Assembly: GCA_040752515.1 (NCBI GenBank)
Contig: JBFMGQ010000012.1
Span: 19,431 to 83,430 of the forward strand
Origin: Tenuifilum sp040752515
Lineage (GTDB): Bacteria > Bacteroidota > Bacteroidia > Bacteroidales > Tenuifilaceae
DNA length: 64,000 bases
Direction of reading: 5' to 3'
Position 1 is the stretch's first letter, and each line of letters starts with the position of its first letter. Positions 16,877-24,890 of this stretch are shown one piece after another. The notes below the pieces were generated by a model, which saw only the letters and a program-made list of their open reading frames with translations, was not told the origin of the DNA and made no database searches. The translations under genes and the position numbers were made by a program.

Positions 16877-17826
16877 AAGTTCTTTTTGTCTCGAGTGGTA
16901 ACACGGGTAAAGTTGGGACATTAGTTAAAAATCAAGCTAATTCGCTGATAAAGGAAGGTGTTGATGTTCATTGTTTTCCAATTAAAGGGAAGGGTATATG
17001 GGGGTATTTAAAAAATGTCTCTAAAATTAGGAAAACATTTATTAAAGGTAATTACGACTTGATACATGCACATTATAGTTTTAGTGCTTTTGCAGCATCG
17101 CTTTCAGGCAGATTTCCTATTGTCGTTTCACTAATGGGTTCAGACGCTTATATGTCATTTATTTTAAGGTTAGTTACTCGTTTTTTCTGTAACTATTGCT
17201 GGGATGCAACAATAGTTAAAACAAATAAAATGAGAAATTTATTAAACATTGAAAAAGCAGTGGTAATTCCGAATGGTGTAAACTTAGAGATTTTCAAACC
17301 CATGCCAAAAACATTTGCACGAAAAAAAATTGGATTTGACTTAAATAAAAAATTCATATTATTTATTGCTGATCCAAATAGAAAAGAAAAAAACTTTGAA
17401 CTTGCAAAAAAAAGTTTCAATATTCTTAAAAAAAAATTAAAAAACGTTGAATTAGTTGTAGTAAATAATGTATCTAATTATATGATACCCTATTACATGA
17501 ATGCTTCAGATGTCTTAATATTAACTTCACTATGGGAAGGTAGCGTTAACGTAGTTAAAGAAGCAATGGCCTGTAACTTACCTATTGTTAGCACAGATGT
17601 TGGCGATGTAAAAGAAAACTTAAAGAGTTTAGTAAATTCCTATACATGTCCCCATAATCCAGAAATAATTGCAGACAAATTATTTGAAGTTTTAAATTCA
17701 ACAATTAAATCAAATGGTAGAAATGTATTGATAAAAAAAGGTTTAGACTCACAATCTGTTGCAAAAAATATAATTTCAATTTATGATGAAGTCATCAAAA
17801 AATATACCCGGCGTAATAATAGTTGA
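16873..17826 (+). CDS. Glycosyltransferase family 4 (short form)
   Basis: A retaining GT-B transferase of 317 residues, somewhat short. Its N-terminus MKVLFVSSGNTGKVGTLVKN is a typical acceptor-domain start, and DLIHAHYSFSAFAASLSG is the family HAH motif. AVVIPNGVNLEIFKP leads into the donor half. LWEGSVNVVKEAMACNLPIV contains the E-x7-E pair of family 4, followed by STDVGDV. The start codon overlaps the stop of the ATP-grasp gene by 4 bases. The sugar specificity cannot be told. Confidence 0.9.
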   Translation: MKVLFVSSGNTGKVGTLVKNQANSLIKEGVDVHCFPIKGKGIWGYLKNVSKIRKTFIKGNYDLIHAHYSFSAFAASLSGRFPIVVSLMGSDAYMSFILRLVTRFFCNYCWDATIVKTNKMRNLLNIEKAVVIPNGVNLEIFKPMPKTFARKKIGFDLNKKFILFIADPNRKEKNFELAKKSFNILKKKLKNVELVVVNNVSNYMIPYYMNASDVLILTSLWEGSVNVVKEAMACNLPIVSTDVGDVKENLKSLVNSYTCPHNPEIIADKLFEVLNSTIKSNGRNVLIKKGLDSQSVAKNIISIYDEVIKKYTRRNNS

Positions 17827-18964
17827 AGGACATATACAAGGGCTCTCTAATGCAAGAGCGCTTGGGAAGGAAGGAATACCTATTGTTGTCATTGATAAAA
17901 ACAATTGTATTGCTCGCTATTCCAAATACTGTAAAAAATTTTTTATATGCCCTGATTACTCATCAGCTGAATTTATAGATTTCTTAATAAAACTTGCTAC
18001 AGAAGAAAAACTAACCGGATGGTCTATTTTACCATCGAATGACCATGCCGTTTTCAATATATCTAAAAATAAAAGAGTTCTTCTAGAGCATTATAAGATT
18101 ATTACACCCAATTTATCAATAATAAATAATATATATGACAAAGAAAATCTTTTAAAATTAGCTCAAAGAATAAATATCCCGACACCAAAAACATTTTTCA
18201 ACTCTTCATTAAACGAAATAATTGAAAATAATGAAATTATTTATCCATTAATAACAAAAGGTAGATTTGGATTGTCCTTTTTTAAAGCTACTGGTAAAAA
18301 AGTTTTTCTTTCTAATAGTTTTGTTGAATTACAAAAAAACCTTAATCAAATACAACAAAAAATAGAAATTGAATCAACTATTACTCAGGAACTTATTCCT
18401 GACGATGGTAAAAACAAAACTATTTCATTGACTGCCTTCTGTATCAACGGTCAAATAAAAACAATTTGGATTGGAGAAAAGGTTAGGGAGCATCCTTTTC
18501 GTTTTGGCACAGCAACAGTAGCAAGAAGCATATGGAATGAAGAAATAATTAAATCAAGCATTTCATTATTAAAAGAGTTATCATATACAGGAGTTTGTGA
18601 AATAGAATATCTTTTTGATCCAAGAACAAAAAAATATTTATTGATTGAGATTAATGCACGAACATGGTTATGGGTTGAACTTGCTATTAAGTGTGGAATT
18701 AATTATCCTTTATACATCTATAACTACTTATACAACATCCCAATCGATTATCCACAAAATTACAAAAAAGATCAAATTTGGGTCAATCCTTTTACTGATA
18801 TTCCATTTTCTATTATTGCTTTAATAAAAGGACAACTAAAGTTTAAAGACTTTATTAAATTTTATAATAGAAGTACAGTTTATGCAACATTTAGTTCAAG
18901 CGATGTATTGCCAAGTTTAATGTTTTTCTTACTTTTGCCATATATATTTTTAAAACGAACTTAA
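17783..18964 (+). CDS. ATP-grasp carboligase
   Basis: A second ATP-dependent ligase, of the carbamoyl-phosphate-synthase/biotin-carboxylase-like ATP-grasp group. The N-terminal pre-ATP domain GVIIVEGHIQGLSNARALG is followed by YDKENLLKLAQRINIPTPKT, the usual lead-in to the grasp. IYPLITKGRFGLSFFK contains the ATP-binding Lys, TITQELIPDDGKNKTISLTA follows, and KYLLIEINARTWLWVELA contains the metal-binding ExN. The gene overlaps the preceding glycosyltransferase by 44 bases; two Met codons (17783 and 17786) are possible starts. Substrate unknown; amino-acid ligation to the glycan or its precursor is a context-based guess. Confidence 0.82.
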   Translation: MMKSSKNIPGVIIVEGHIQGLSNARALGKEGIPIVVIDKNNCIARYSKYCKKFFICPDYSSAEFIDFLIKLATEEKLTGWSILPSNDHAVFNISKNKRVLLEHYKIITPNLSIINNIYDKENLLKLAQRINIPTPKTFFNSSLNEIIENNEIIYPLITKGRFGLSFFKATGKKVFLSNSFVELQKNLNQIQQKIEIESTITQELIPDDGKNKTISLTAFCINGQIKTIWIGEKVREHPFRFGTATVARSIWNEEIIKSSISLLKELSYTGVCEIEYLFDPRTKKYLLIEINARTWLWVELAIKCGINYPLYIYNYLYNIPIDYPQNYKKDQIWVNPFTDIPFSIIALIKGQLKFKDFIKFYNRSTVYATFSSSDVLPSLMFFLLLPYIFLKRT

Positions 18965-18975
18965 ATTTTGAAAAA

Positions 18976-19785
18976 ATGGAAACTACAATTATTGTTCTAT
19001 CAACATTTTTAATGTCTACTGCATTATTCATTTTTTGGGTAGTTAAGGGTGGATTTAATAAAAAATATCTCTATACAGATAATCTGATACTTGCTTCATT
19101 AGCATCCATAATTAATATTTTAATATTTTACTATTTCAATGTACTGTTGTGGATTATAACACCATTTGTAACTGGTTTTACAGTGCTTTTCTTATTTATT
19201 GCTCTTTTCTTTTATAGATTTTTTAGAAACCCTAACCGTAAAATTCCAGGTGATAAGAATGACATAGTTTCACCGGCAGATGGAAGGATTATTTACATAA
19301 AAGAACTTGAAGAGAATCAAATACCAGTTACTATAAAGAAGAAAAGAGTAGCAAGTATTAATGAAATCACTAAAACGGATATATTAAAACAACCTTGCTA
19401 TTTAATTGGGATCGCCATGACTCTTTTTGATGTACATTATAACCGTGCACCAATTGATGGTAAAATTATTTTAGTAAAACACACTCCAGGTACATCAATT
19501 GGTCTTAACACACCTGAATCCACCCTTATCAATGAAAGAAATACAACCGTTTTTAAAAGAGACGATGAAGTTATGGCAGGTGTTGTTCAAATTGCTGCAC
19601 GCTGGGTAAAACGGTGTATTGTAACAGTTAACGAAGGAGATACTTTAAAGCGAGGTGAAATTTTTGGAAAAATTCGTTGGGGTTCACAAGCTGATTTAAT
19701 AATACCTCGAAATTCTGAAATATATGTTAGAGAGGGTGAACAAGTATACGCTGGTAAAACAATTATTGGTCGTCTTTTAGAATAA
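18976..19785 (+). CDS. Phosphatidylserine-decarboxylase-like pyruvoyl enzyme
   Basis: Resembles the short bacterial/archaeal phosphatidylserine decarboxylase family. Three hydrophobic helices occupy about residues 1-85. Then come NDIVSPADGRIIYIKEL, IAMTLFDVHYNRAPIDGKI, an NERNTT loop and VVQIAARWVKRCIV. Near the C-terminus, KIRWGSQADLIIP carries the Gly-Ser pair at which this family self-cleaves to form the pyruvoyl group. The gene lies in the middle of the AT-rich glycan cluster, immediately after an ATP-grasp gene. It may act on a seryl or phosphoserine group attached to the glycan, or be a horizontally carried phosphatidylethanolamine synthase; the sequence does not decide. Confidence 0.8.
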   Translation: METTIIVLSTFLMSTALFIFWVVKGGFNKKYLYTDNLILASLASIINILIFYYFNVLLWIITPFVTGFTVLFLFIALFFYRFFRNPNRKIPGDKNDIVSPADGRIIYIKELEENQIPVTIKKKRVASINEITKTDILKQPCYLIGIAMTLFDVHYNRAPIDGKIILVKHTPGTSIGLNTPESTLINERNTTVFKRDDEVMAGVVQIAARWVKRCIVTVNEGDTLKRGEIFGKIRWGSQADLIIPRNSEIYVREGEQVYAGKTIIGRLLE

Positions 19786-19797
19786 AATTAAAAATTA

Positions 19798-20889
19798 ATG
19801 AATTTACTTTTTGATATAGGTCATCCTGGTCAGGTGCATCTTTTTCGTCATGCTATAAGCATATTGAAAGTCAAGGGCCATAATATAACTGTTACCATTA
19901 AAGATATACCTAGCATTAAAATACTTTTAGAAAAACTTAACATACCCTATATATCTTTAGGTAAAAAAAGTGACTCGATTTTTATAAAAGCAATAAATCA
20001 ATTACGGTATAACTACAATTTGCATAAGATTGTTGTTTCCAAAAAAATTGATATTGGCATAGGTTCTTCACTTACTGTTGCTCAAGTTTCCAGGATTTCT
20101 CAGATGAAATCAATCATCCTTGATGATGATGATAAAAATGCCGTAAAACTATTTACTTGGTTCGCTCATCCTTTTGCAAATAATATTGTTTCTCCCAATG
20201 CCTTAACTCATGATAGGAAAAGGAAGAAAGATATACTATATGCTGGTACACACGAACTATTTTACTTACACCCAAACTACTTTAAACCCGATCCTAATAT
20301 ATTGGAAACAATTGGAATTACTCCTTATGAAACTTTTTTTGTATTAAGATTTGTAGCAGGTAAAGCCTATCATGATATTGGTGAGGATTGGTTGAGTTTA
20401 AAACAAAAGTTATTATTAATAAATACGTTAAATAAGTATGGCAAAGTTTTCATAACAACTGAAAGAGAAATAGAACCAGAATTAGAGCGATGGAAACTTA
20501 AAATTTCACCTGAAAAAATACATCATTTACTTTATTATTCAACCATGTTTATTGGCGATAGTCAAACTATGACATCAGAAGCTGCTATATTAGGGACACC
20601 CGCATATAAATGTAATTCATTTGCACATCGATTGTCTGTTCCTAATATGCTTGAGGAAAAATATGGTTTATGTTATTCATATAAAGTTTCCGAATTTGAT
20701 TTATTATTAAAAAAAATTTCTTCCGATCTTAATACACCAAATATTAAAAAGTTGTGGTTACTCAAGAAAGAGAAATTCTTATCCGATTCAATTGATCCAA
20801 CCGCATTTTTGGTCTGGTTTATAGAAAACTATCCTGAGAGTGCTAAAATAATGAAGGAGAACCCCGATTACCAATACAACTTTAAATAA
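19798..20889 (+). CDS. DUF354 family GT-B-fold protein
   Basis: The N-terminus MNLLFDIGHPGQVHLFRHA is the hallmark of DUF354, a family with the UDP-GlcNAc 2-epimerase/glycosyltransferase B fold. Later features agree: KIDIGIGSSLTVAQVSRI, ILDDDDKNAVKLFTWFAHP, and FIGDSQTMTSEAAILGTPAY in the C-terminal nucleotide-binding half. Length (363 residues) is normal. Catalytic activity is not established for most members. It is separated by 12 bases from the decarboxylase-like gene and by 1 base from the deacetylase-fold gene, so it is almost certainly in the same operon. Confidence 0.83.
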   Translation: MNLLFDIGHPGQVHLFRHAISILKVKGHNITVTIKDIPSIKILLEKLNIPYISLGKKSDSIFIKAINQLRYNYNLHKIVVSKKIDIGIGSSLTVAQVSRISQMKSIILDDDDKNAVKLFTWFAHPFANNIVSPNALTHDRKRKKDILYAGTHELFYLHPNYFKPDPNILETIGITPYETFFVLRFVAGKAYHDIGEDWLSLKQKLLLINTLNKYGKVFITTEREIEPELERWKLKISPEKIHHLLYYSTMFIGDSQTMTSEAAILGTPAYKCNSFAHRLSVPNMLEEKYGLCYSYKVSEFDLLLKKISSDLNTPNIKKLWLLKKEKFLSDSIDPTAFLVWFIENYPESAKIMKENPDYQYNFK

Positions 20890-20890
20890 A

Positions 20891-21733
20891 ATGGATTTTA
20901 CAACAATATCTTTGTTGGATATTTTAAAAACCCTAATTGGAAATGGTTTTTTATTTAAATCCTATAAAGAATTTGCTGAAGTAAATTCATCTATCGGCAA
21001 AAATAATAATACTATTATCCTTCGCCACGACGTAGACCTAAAGCCCCAAAACTCTCTTGCAACTGCAATAGTTGAAAGCAAACTGGGAATTCAAGGGACA
21101 TACTATTTCCGTATGGTTCCTGAAAGTTTTGATGTTGACATTATTAAAAAAATAGCCGATTTAGGTCATGAAATTGGGTATCACTATGAGAATATGGATA
21201 CGGTTAGCTCAAGATTTAAACGTCAAGGCCTAAAATTTCGAAACATCGAAGAGGAGAAAGAGAAAATTATTGATACTGCTTACGAGGATTTTTGCGAAAA
21301 TCTTGAAAAGTTCCGAAAAATATACCCCGTAAAAACCATTTGTATGCATGGTAGCCCACACTCGCCGTGGGATAATAAAGAAATCTGGTATAAATACGAT
21401 TACCGTAAACTGGGTATTATTGGTGAACCATATTTTGACATTGATTTTAACGAGGTGTTTTACCTTACCGATACCGGTAGGCGTTGGGATGGATTTAAAT
21501 ACTCGGTTCGCGATAGGGTTCCGCAACAACAAAAGTGGATTGAGCAAGGGCTGGTTTTCAGAACCACAAATGATATCATTAAGGCTGTAAACGAGAATAG
21601 GTTCCCAAGCAAAGCCATGATAACCATTCACCCACAGCGCTGGACCGATAACTACTTTGAATGGACCAAAGAACTAGTTACTCAAAGAGCAAAAAATTTA
21701 GTTAAGTGGTGGTTATTGCGGCTAAGAGATTGA
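20891..21733 (+). CDS. Polysaccharide-deacetylase-fold protein
   Basis: A CE4/NodB-like fold. TIILRHDVDLKP supplies the metal-binding His-Asp, GIQGTYYFRM the central strand, and DLGHEIGYHYE an H-x4-H in place of the usual H-x3-H. A late MITIHPQRW supplies the final His. It could remove an N-acetyl group from the glycan. Composition changes inside the gene: the first 400 or so bases are AT-rich with Ile/Lys/Asn codons ending in A or T, while from about 21300 it uses the GC-richer codons typical of the rest of the chromosome. This makes it a likely junction between acquired and resident DNA. It is the last gene of the cluster. Confidence 0.78.
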   Translation: MDFTTISLLDILKTLIGNGFLFKSYKEFAEVNSSIGKNNNTIILRHDVDLKPQNSLATAIVESKLGIQGTYYFRMVPESFDVDIIKKIADLGHEIGYHYENMDTVSSRFKRQGLKFRNIEEEKEKIIDTAYEDFCENLEKFRKIYPVKTICMHGSPHSPWDNKEIWYKYDYRKLGIIGEPYFDIDFNEVFYLTDTGRRWDGFKYSVRDRVPQQQKWIEQGLVFRTTNDIIKAVNENRFPSKAMITIHPQRWTDNYFEWTKELVTQRAKNLVKWWLLRLRD

Positions 21734-22006
21734 TAATGGAACGCAGATGACGCTGATTATACAGATTTTCACTGTGTAACACCGTGTGAACTCTGTGAAA
21801 CATTATGATACTTATTTGGTTGATGGTTGACAGTTGATGGTTGTTAGTATTAGAACCCTAAACCTTTATTCCCGCTTTGCGGGACAGGCTCTTTAACTCC
21901 GCAGAACGGAGCAGGCTCTTTATTCCCGCTTTGCGGGACAGGCTCTTTAACCTTTATCCTTTAACCTTTAACCTTTAACCTTTATCCTTGTCCCCGCTCC
22001 TGCACA
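21734..22006. repeat. Repeat spacer between glycan cluster and FucNAc operon
   Basis: No gene. At 21764-21815 there is a TTTCACTGTGTAACACCG-type repeat, and at 21861-21990 a chain of small palindromes TCCCGCTTTGCGGGA and CTCCGCAGAACGGAG. The palindromes are joined by CAGGCTCTTTAACC and followed by AACCTTT heptamers. The two flanking genes converge here. Confidence 0.75.
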
Positions 22007-23152
22007 CTAACTCCTTCTTTCCTCTCCCCACACCACACGATTCACATAATCGGTATAGCTTAGGATAATCCGAACCACCTTATCGGAAACGTTAGGCATG
22101 GAGTAATCGGCAACCAGACGGAAGTTACGGTCGGTGCCGATTTTTTGTTGCTGCACCTGAGCCAATCCCTGAATGATGCGGTCGGGATTAAGGCCTACCA
22201 TCATTACTGAGGCCTCCTCCATGGCCTCGGGCCGCTCATGTGCCTCGCGGATATTCAGCGCCCTAAAGTTGAGTATGCTCGACTCCTCCGAGATGGTGCC
22301 ACTGTCCGATAGCACGGCGTAGGCGTTTAGCTGCAGGGCGTTATAGTCGGTAAATCCAAGGGGTTTAAGGAAGTTTACCAGCGGGTTTACCTGCACCCCT
22401 TTTGCCTCAATCATCTTGCGGGTGCGCGGGTGCGTGCTAACAATGATGGGGTAACCGTAGGTTTCGGCTATCAGGTTAAGCGACTGGATAAGGTTCCCAA
22501 AGTTCCTCTCGGAGTTAATATTCTCCTCACGGTGTGCCGATACCACAAAGTACTCACCCCGTTTAAGGTTAAGGCGGCTAAGAACATCCGATTGCTGTAT
22601 GCGCGGCAGGTAGTGGTTCAGCACCTCGTACATGGGCGATCCGGTTTTAATCACCCTATCGGCGGGTAACCCCTCGCGCAACAGGTACTCGCGGGCAATG
22701 TCGCTGTAGGTGAGGTTGATATCGGCAATGTGGTCAACAATCTTGCGGTTGGTCTCCTCGGGTACTCGCTGGTCGAAACAGCGGTTACCGGCCTCCATGT
22801 GGAATATGGGGATGTGCCGTTTTTTGGCAGGGATTGCGCACAGGCAGCTGTTAGTATCGCCCAGCACCAGCATGGCATCGGGCTTGATGGACTCGAGCAG
22901 TGGGTCAATCTTAATGAGTATCTGACCAATGGTGGCCGTGGCGCTTTCACCGGCGGCATCGAGGTAGTGGTCGGGTGGGCGTATGCCCATGTCGTCGTAG
23001 AATATCTGGTTTAGCTCGTAGTCGTAGTTCTGTCCGGTATGGACGGTTATATGTTCAATGGCAGGGCTCTGGTCGAGCTTGGCCATTACACGCGACAGGC
23101 GGATAATCTCAGGACGCGTACCAACAACGGTAAGGACTTTAAGTTTCTTCAT
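22007..23152 (-). CDS. capG: Non-hydrolysing UDP-sugar 2-epimerase (WecB family; CapG/FnlC type)
   Basis: Last step of UDP-N-acetyl-L-fucosamine synthesis is inferred from the adjoining capE and capF genes; by sequence alone it could be a UDP-GlcNAc 2-epimerase. Motifs: VVGTRPEIIRLSRVMAKL at the N-terminus, EHITVHTGQNYDYELNQIF, VLGDTNSCLCAIPAKKRHIP, FHMEAGNRCFDQRVPEE, and the late VVSAHREENI and LSDSGTISEESS. The 381 residues are normal length. It is transcribed leftward as the distal gene of the four-gene operon, with 104 bases of repeat-like spacer between it and capF. Confidence 0.88.
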   Translation of the reverse strand: MKKLKVLTVVGTRPEIIRLSRVMAKLDQSPAIEHITVHTGQNYDYELNQIFYDDMGIRPPDHYLDAAGESATATIGQILIKIDPLLESIKPDAMLVLGDTNSCLCAIPAKKRHIPIFHMEAGNRCFDQRVPEETNRKIVDHIADINLTYSDIAREYLLREGLPADRVIKTGSPMYEVLNHYLPRIQQSDVLSRLNLKRGEYFVVSAHREENINSERNFGNLIQSLNLIAETYGYPIIVSTHPRTRKMIEAKGVQVNPLVNFLKPLGFTDYNALQLNAYAVLSDSGTISEESSILNFRALNIREAHERPEAMEEASVMMVGLNPDRIIQGLAQVQQQKIGTDRNFRLVADYSMPNVSDKVVRIILSYTDYVNRVVWGEERRS

Positions 23153-23256
23153 GATTATTTAAATTAATAGAACGCTGAAAACGCAGATAAAAAAGATTTT
23201 CACAGATTAATTCAGCGATAATCTATAAAATCAGCGTCATCTGTGTTCCATTCGCA

Positions 23257-24405
23257 TTAAACGGTTTCAAAAAACGTATCGGTATCGTTAGGGTCGAAGT
23301 GCTCACTAATCCAGAAAATGGTGTAAACATCATCGTTTCCCACGTTTTTGATGTTATGGGTGAACCATATTGGCATATCCACCACCGATGGGTTTCTATC
23401 GCCATTGAGCTCAAAGGTAACCTTTTTATCGGTTCCGATACGACGGAGCTCAATTACAGCCTTCCCCTTGATTACCGCAAACCGTTCGGCCTTGCGGGTG
23501 TGGAAGTGGTTACCGCGGGTAACCCCGGGCTTGGTGGTGGAGAACGAAACCTGCCCGCCGCTGTTCAGCTTCACGGTCTCCACAAACGAACCCCTGTCGT
23601 CGGTTTTTAGCTCAAGCATACGGGGGAAGAACCTCTCGTGGTCGATGTAGCAAACAAAGGTGTTGAATAGGTTGCGTTCAAAGGGATCGGTTAGGTTGGG
23701 AAAAATTCCCTTATCGAAGTAGTTGGTCTTGAACTCGTTCAGCTTTGCCAAAAGGGCTGAAACCTTGATGGTTGCTGTATGTGGGATTTGAACCGTTTCA
23801 CAGTGTAACTCTGTGGTCGTACACTGCGAAACACTGTGAAACAAAATTCTTTCAATAAAAACCTCCACCAATTCCGAAATATAAATCAACTTAATCTCGC
23901 CATTCACCTCAATTTTGGGTTCCTCGTTATGCGTTAGCTGGTGGCAGAATGTCGCCACCACCGAGTTGTAGTAGGGTTTGCCAAAGGGGCCAAACACGTT
24001 GGGTATGATAAAGCCGGTGAACGCAGCGTGGTTTCGCTTGGCCCACTGCTCAAAAAGCAAACGCCCTTCGCGCTTCGATTTACCGTAGAGGTTATCGCGT
24101 TCCTCCTGGGTTGATGATGCGAAGATGATATGGGGTTTTGAGCGGGTTGCCTCGCAGGCATCAATGAGCTTTTGGCAAAGGTTGATGTTGGTTTGGTAGA
24201 TGACCTGGGGGTCGTTGTGGCGGTTCATGGCTGCCAGGTGTACAATGGCATCGCAGGACTGAACAAAGCCGTTGAGCTTAACGGGATCGTCGAAGTAGCT
24301 ATCCTCAAAGGCGATGCGCTGGAACCTGTTGGGGTATAGCCCCAGGGTATTGTAGAGGTGTGTGCCAATAAACCCCGATTGTCCGGTAATGCCTACTTTT
24401 ATCAT
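23257..24405 (-). CDS. capF: CapF/WbjC-type bifunctional epimerase-reductase with cupin domain
   Basis: Second enzyme of UDP-L-FucNAc synthesis, acting on the CapE product by C3 epimerisation and C4 reduction. The N-terminal SDR domain begins VGITGQSGFIGTHLYNTL and has the catalytic NLYGKSKREGR (YxxxK). The C-terminal cupin contains GVTRGNHFHTRKAERFAVIK. At 382 residues it seems slightly longer than the usual CapF length of about 370. The extra stretch appears to be a palindromic intergenic repeat inserted in frame at 23795-23842, encoding roughly HSVSQCTTTELHCETV between the SDR and cupin halves. Whether the enzyme tolerates it is unknown, but the frame is intact. Confidence 0.88.
   Translation of the reverse strand: MIKVGITGQSGFIGTHLYNTLGLYPNRFQRIAFEDSYFDDPVKLNGFVQSCDAIVHLAAMNRHNDPQVIYQTNINLCQKLIDACEATRSKPHIIFASSTQEERDNLYGKSKREGRLLFEQWAKRNHAAFTGFIIPNVFGPFGKPYYNSVVATFCHQLTHNEEPKIEVNGEIKLIYISELVEVFIERILFHSVSQCTTTELHCETVQIPHTATIKVSALLAKLNEFKTNYFDKGIFPNLTDPFERNLFNTFVCYIDHERFFPRMLELKTDDRGSFVETVKLNSGGQVSFSTTKPGVTRGNHFHTRKAERFAVIKGKAVIELRRIGTDKKVTFELNGDRNPSVVDMPIWFTHNIKNVGNDDVYTIFWISEHFDPNDTDTFFETV
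23795..23842. repeat. Intergenic-type palindromic repeat lying inside capF
   Basis: GTTTCACAGTGT (23795-23806) and ACACTGTGAAAC (23831-23842) are perfect 12-base inverted repeats. The sequence belongs to the same TTTCACAGTGTAAC family found between genes at 5756, 21764, 26092, 57742, 58898, 59277, 59651 and 63600. It spans 48 bases (16 codons), keeping frame. Confidence 0.75.
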
Positions 24406-24462
24406 ATGATACGCTTCATTAAATAGAACACTAATAACACAGATTTAATGGATTTACACTGA

Positions 24463-24843
24463 TTATTTATTTGTAAAAATTTTTCTTCTTATTTCAGGTT
24501 TCTTCCCGAAATTTAGCAGAAGACCGACCTCAATACTGGTCGCTTTCAAGTAATTTAGAAGTTGATATTCATGTTCCTCGCAAATAGTTTCAGCTGCTTT
24601 AAGTTCAATTATTACCTGATCGTTTACGAGCAGGTCGGCAAAGTATTCACCAACCACTTCTGAACCATAGTAAACCTTAATTGGTTTTTGCCGTTCCACA
24701 ATTAAACCTGACTTTTCAAGTTCAATTTTAAGAGCATTTTCGTAAACCTTCTCCAGAAAACCATACCCAAGAGTATTATAAACCTGATAAAAACACTCAA
24801 TTATTTTTGATGTCAACTCTTGGTGTAAGTATTCCTTGCTCAT
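24463..24843 (-). CDS. GxxExxY family protein
   Basis: A 126-residue protein with the family-defining GFLEKVY (GxxExxY) motif, preceded by IIECFYQVYNTLGY and followed by EYFADLLVNDQVIIELKA. The D-x(n)-E-x-K spacing (ADLLVNDQVIIELK) recalls PD-(D/E)XK nucleases, to which this family has been linked by fold. Function is not established. It lies inside the FucNAc operon between capE and capF with short repeat-like spacers on both sides, so it looks like a passenger gene inserted there with its flanks. Confidence 0.9.
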   Translation of the reverse strand: MSKEYLHQELTSKIIECFYQVYNTLGYGFLEKVYENALKIELEKSGLIVERQKPIKVYYGSEVVGEYFADLLVNDQVIIELKAAETICEEHEYQLLNYLKATSIEVGLLLNFGKKPEIRRKIFTNK

Positions 24844-24890
24844 TATAAGCGAAAATCTGTATTATCTGTGTTATCAGTGTTCCATTAAAC

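Noticed and set aside
21230..21631. Antisense frame over the deacetylase-fold gene
   Set aside because: Shadow of the plus-strand gene; no family features.
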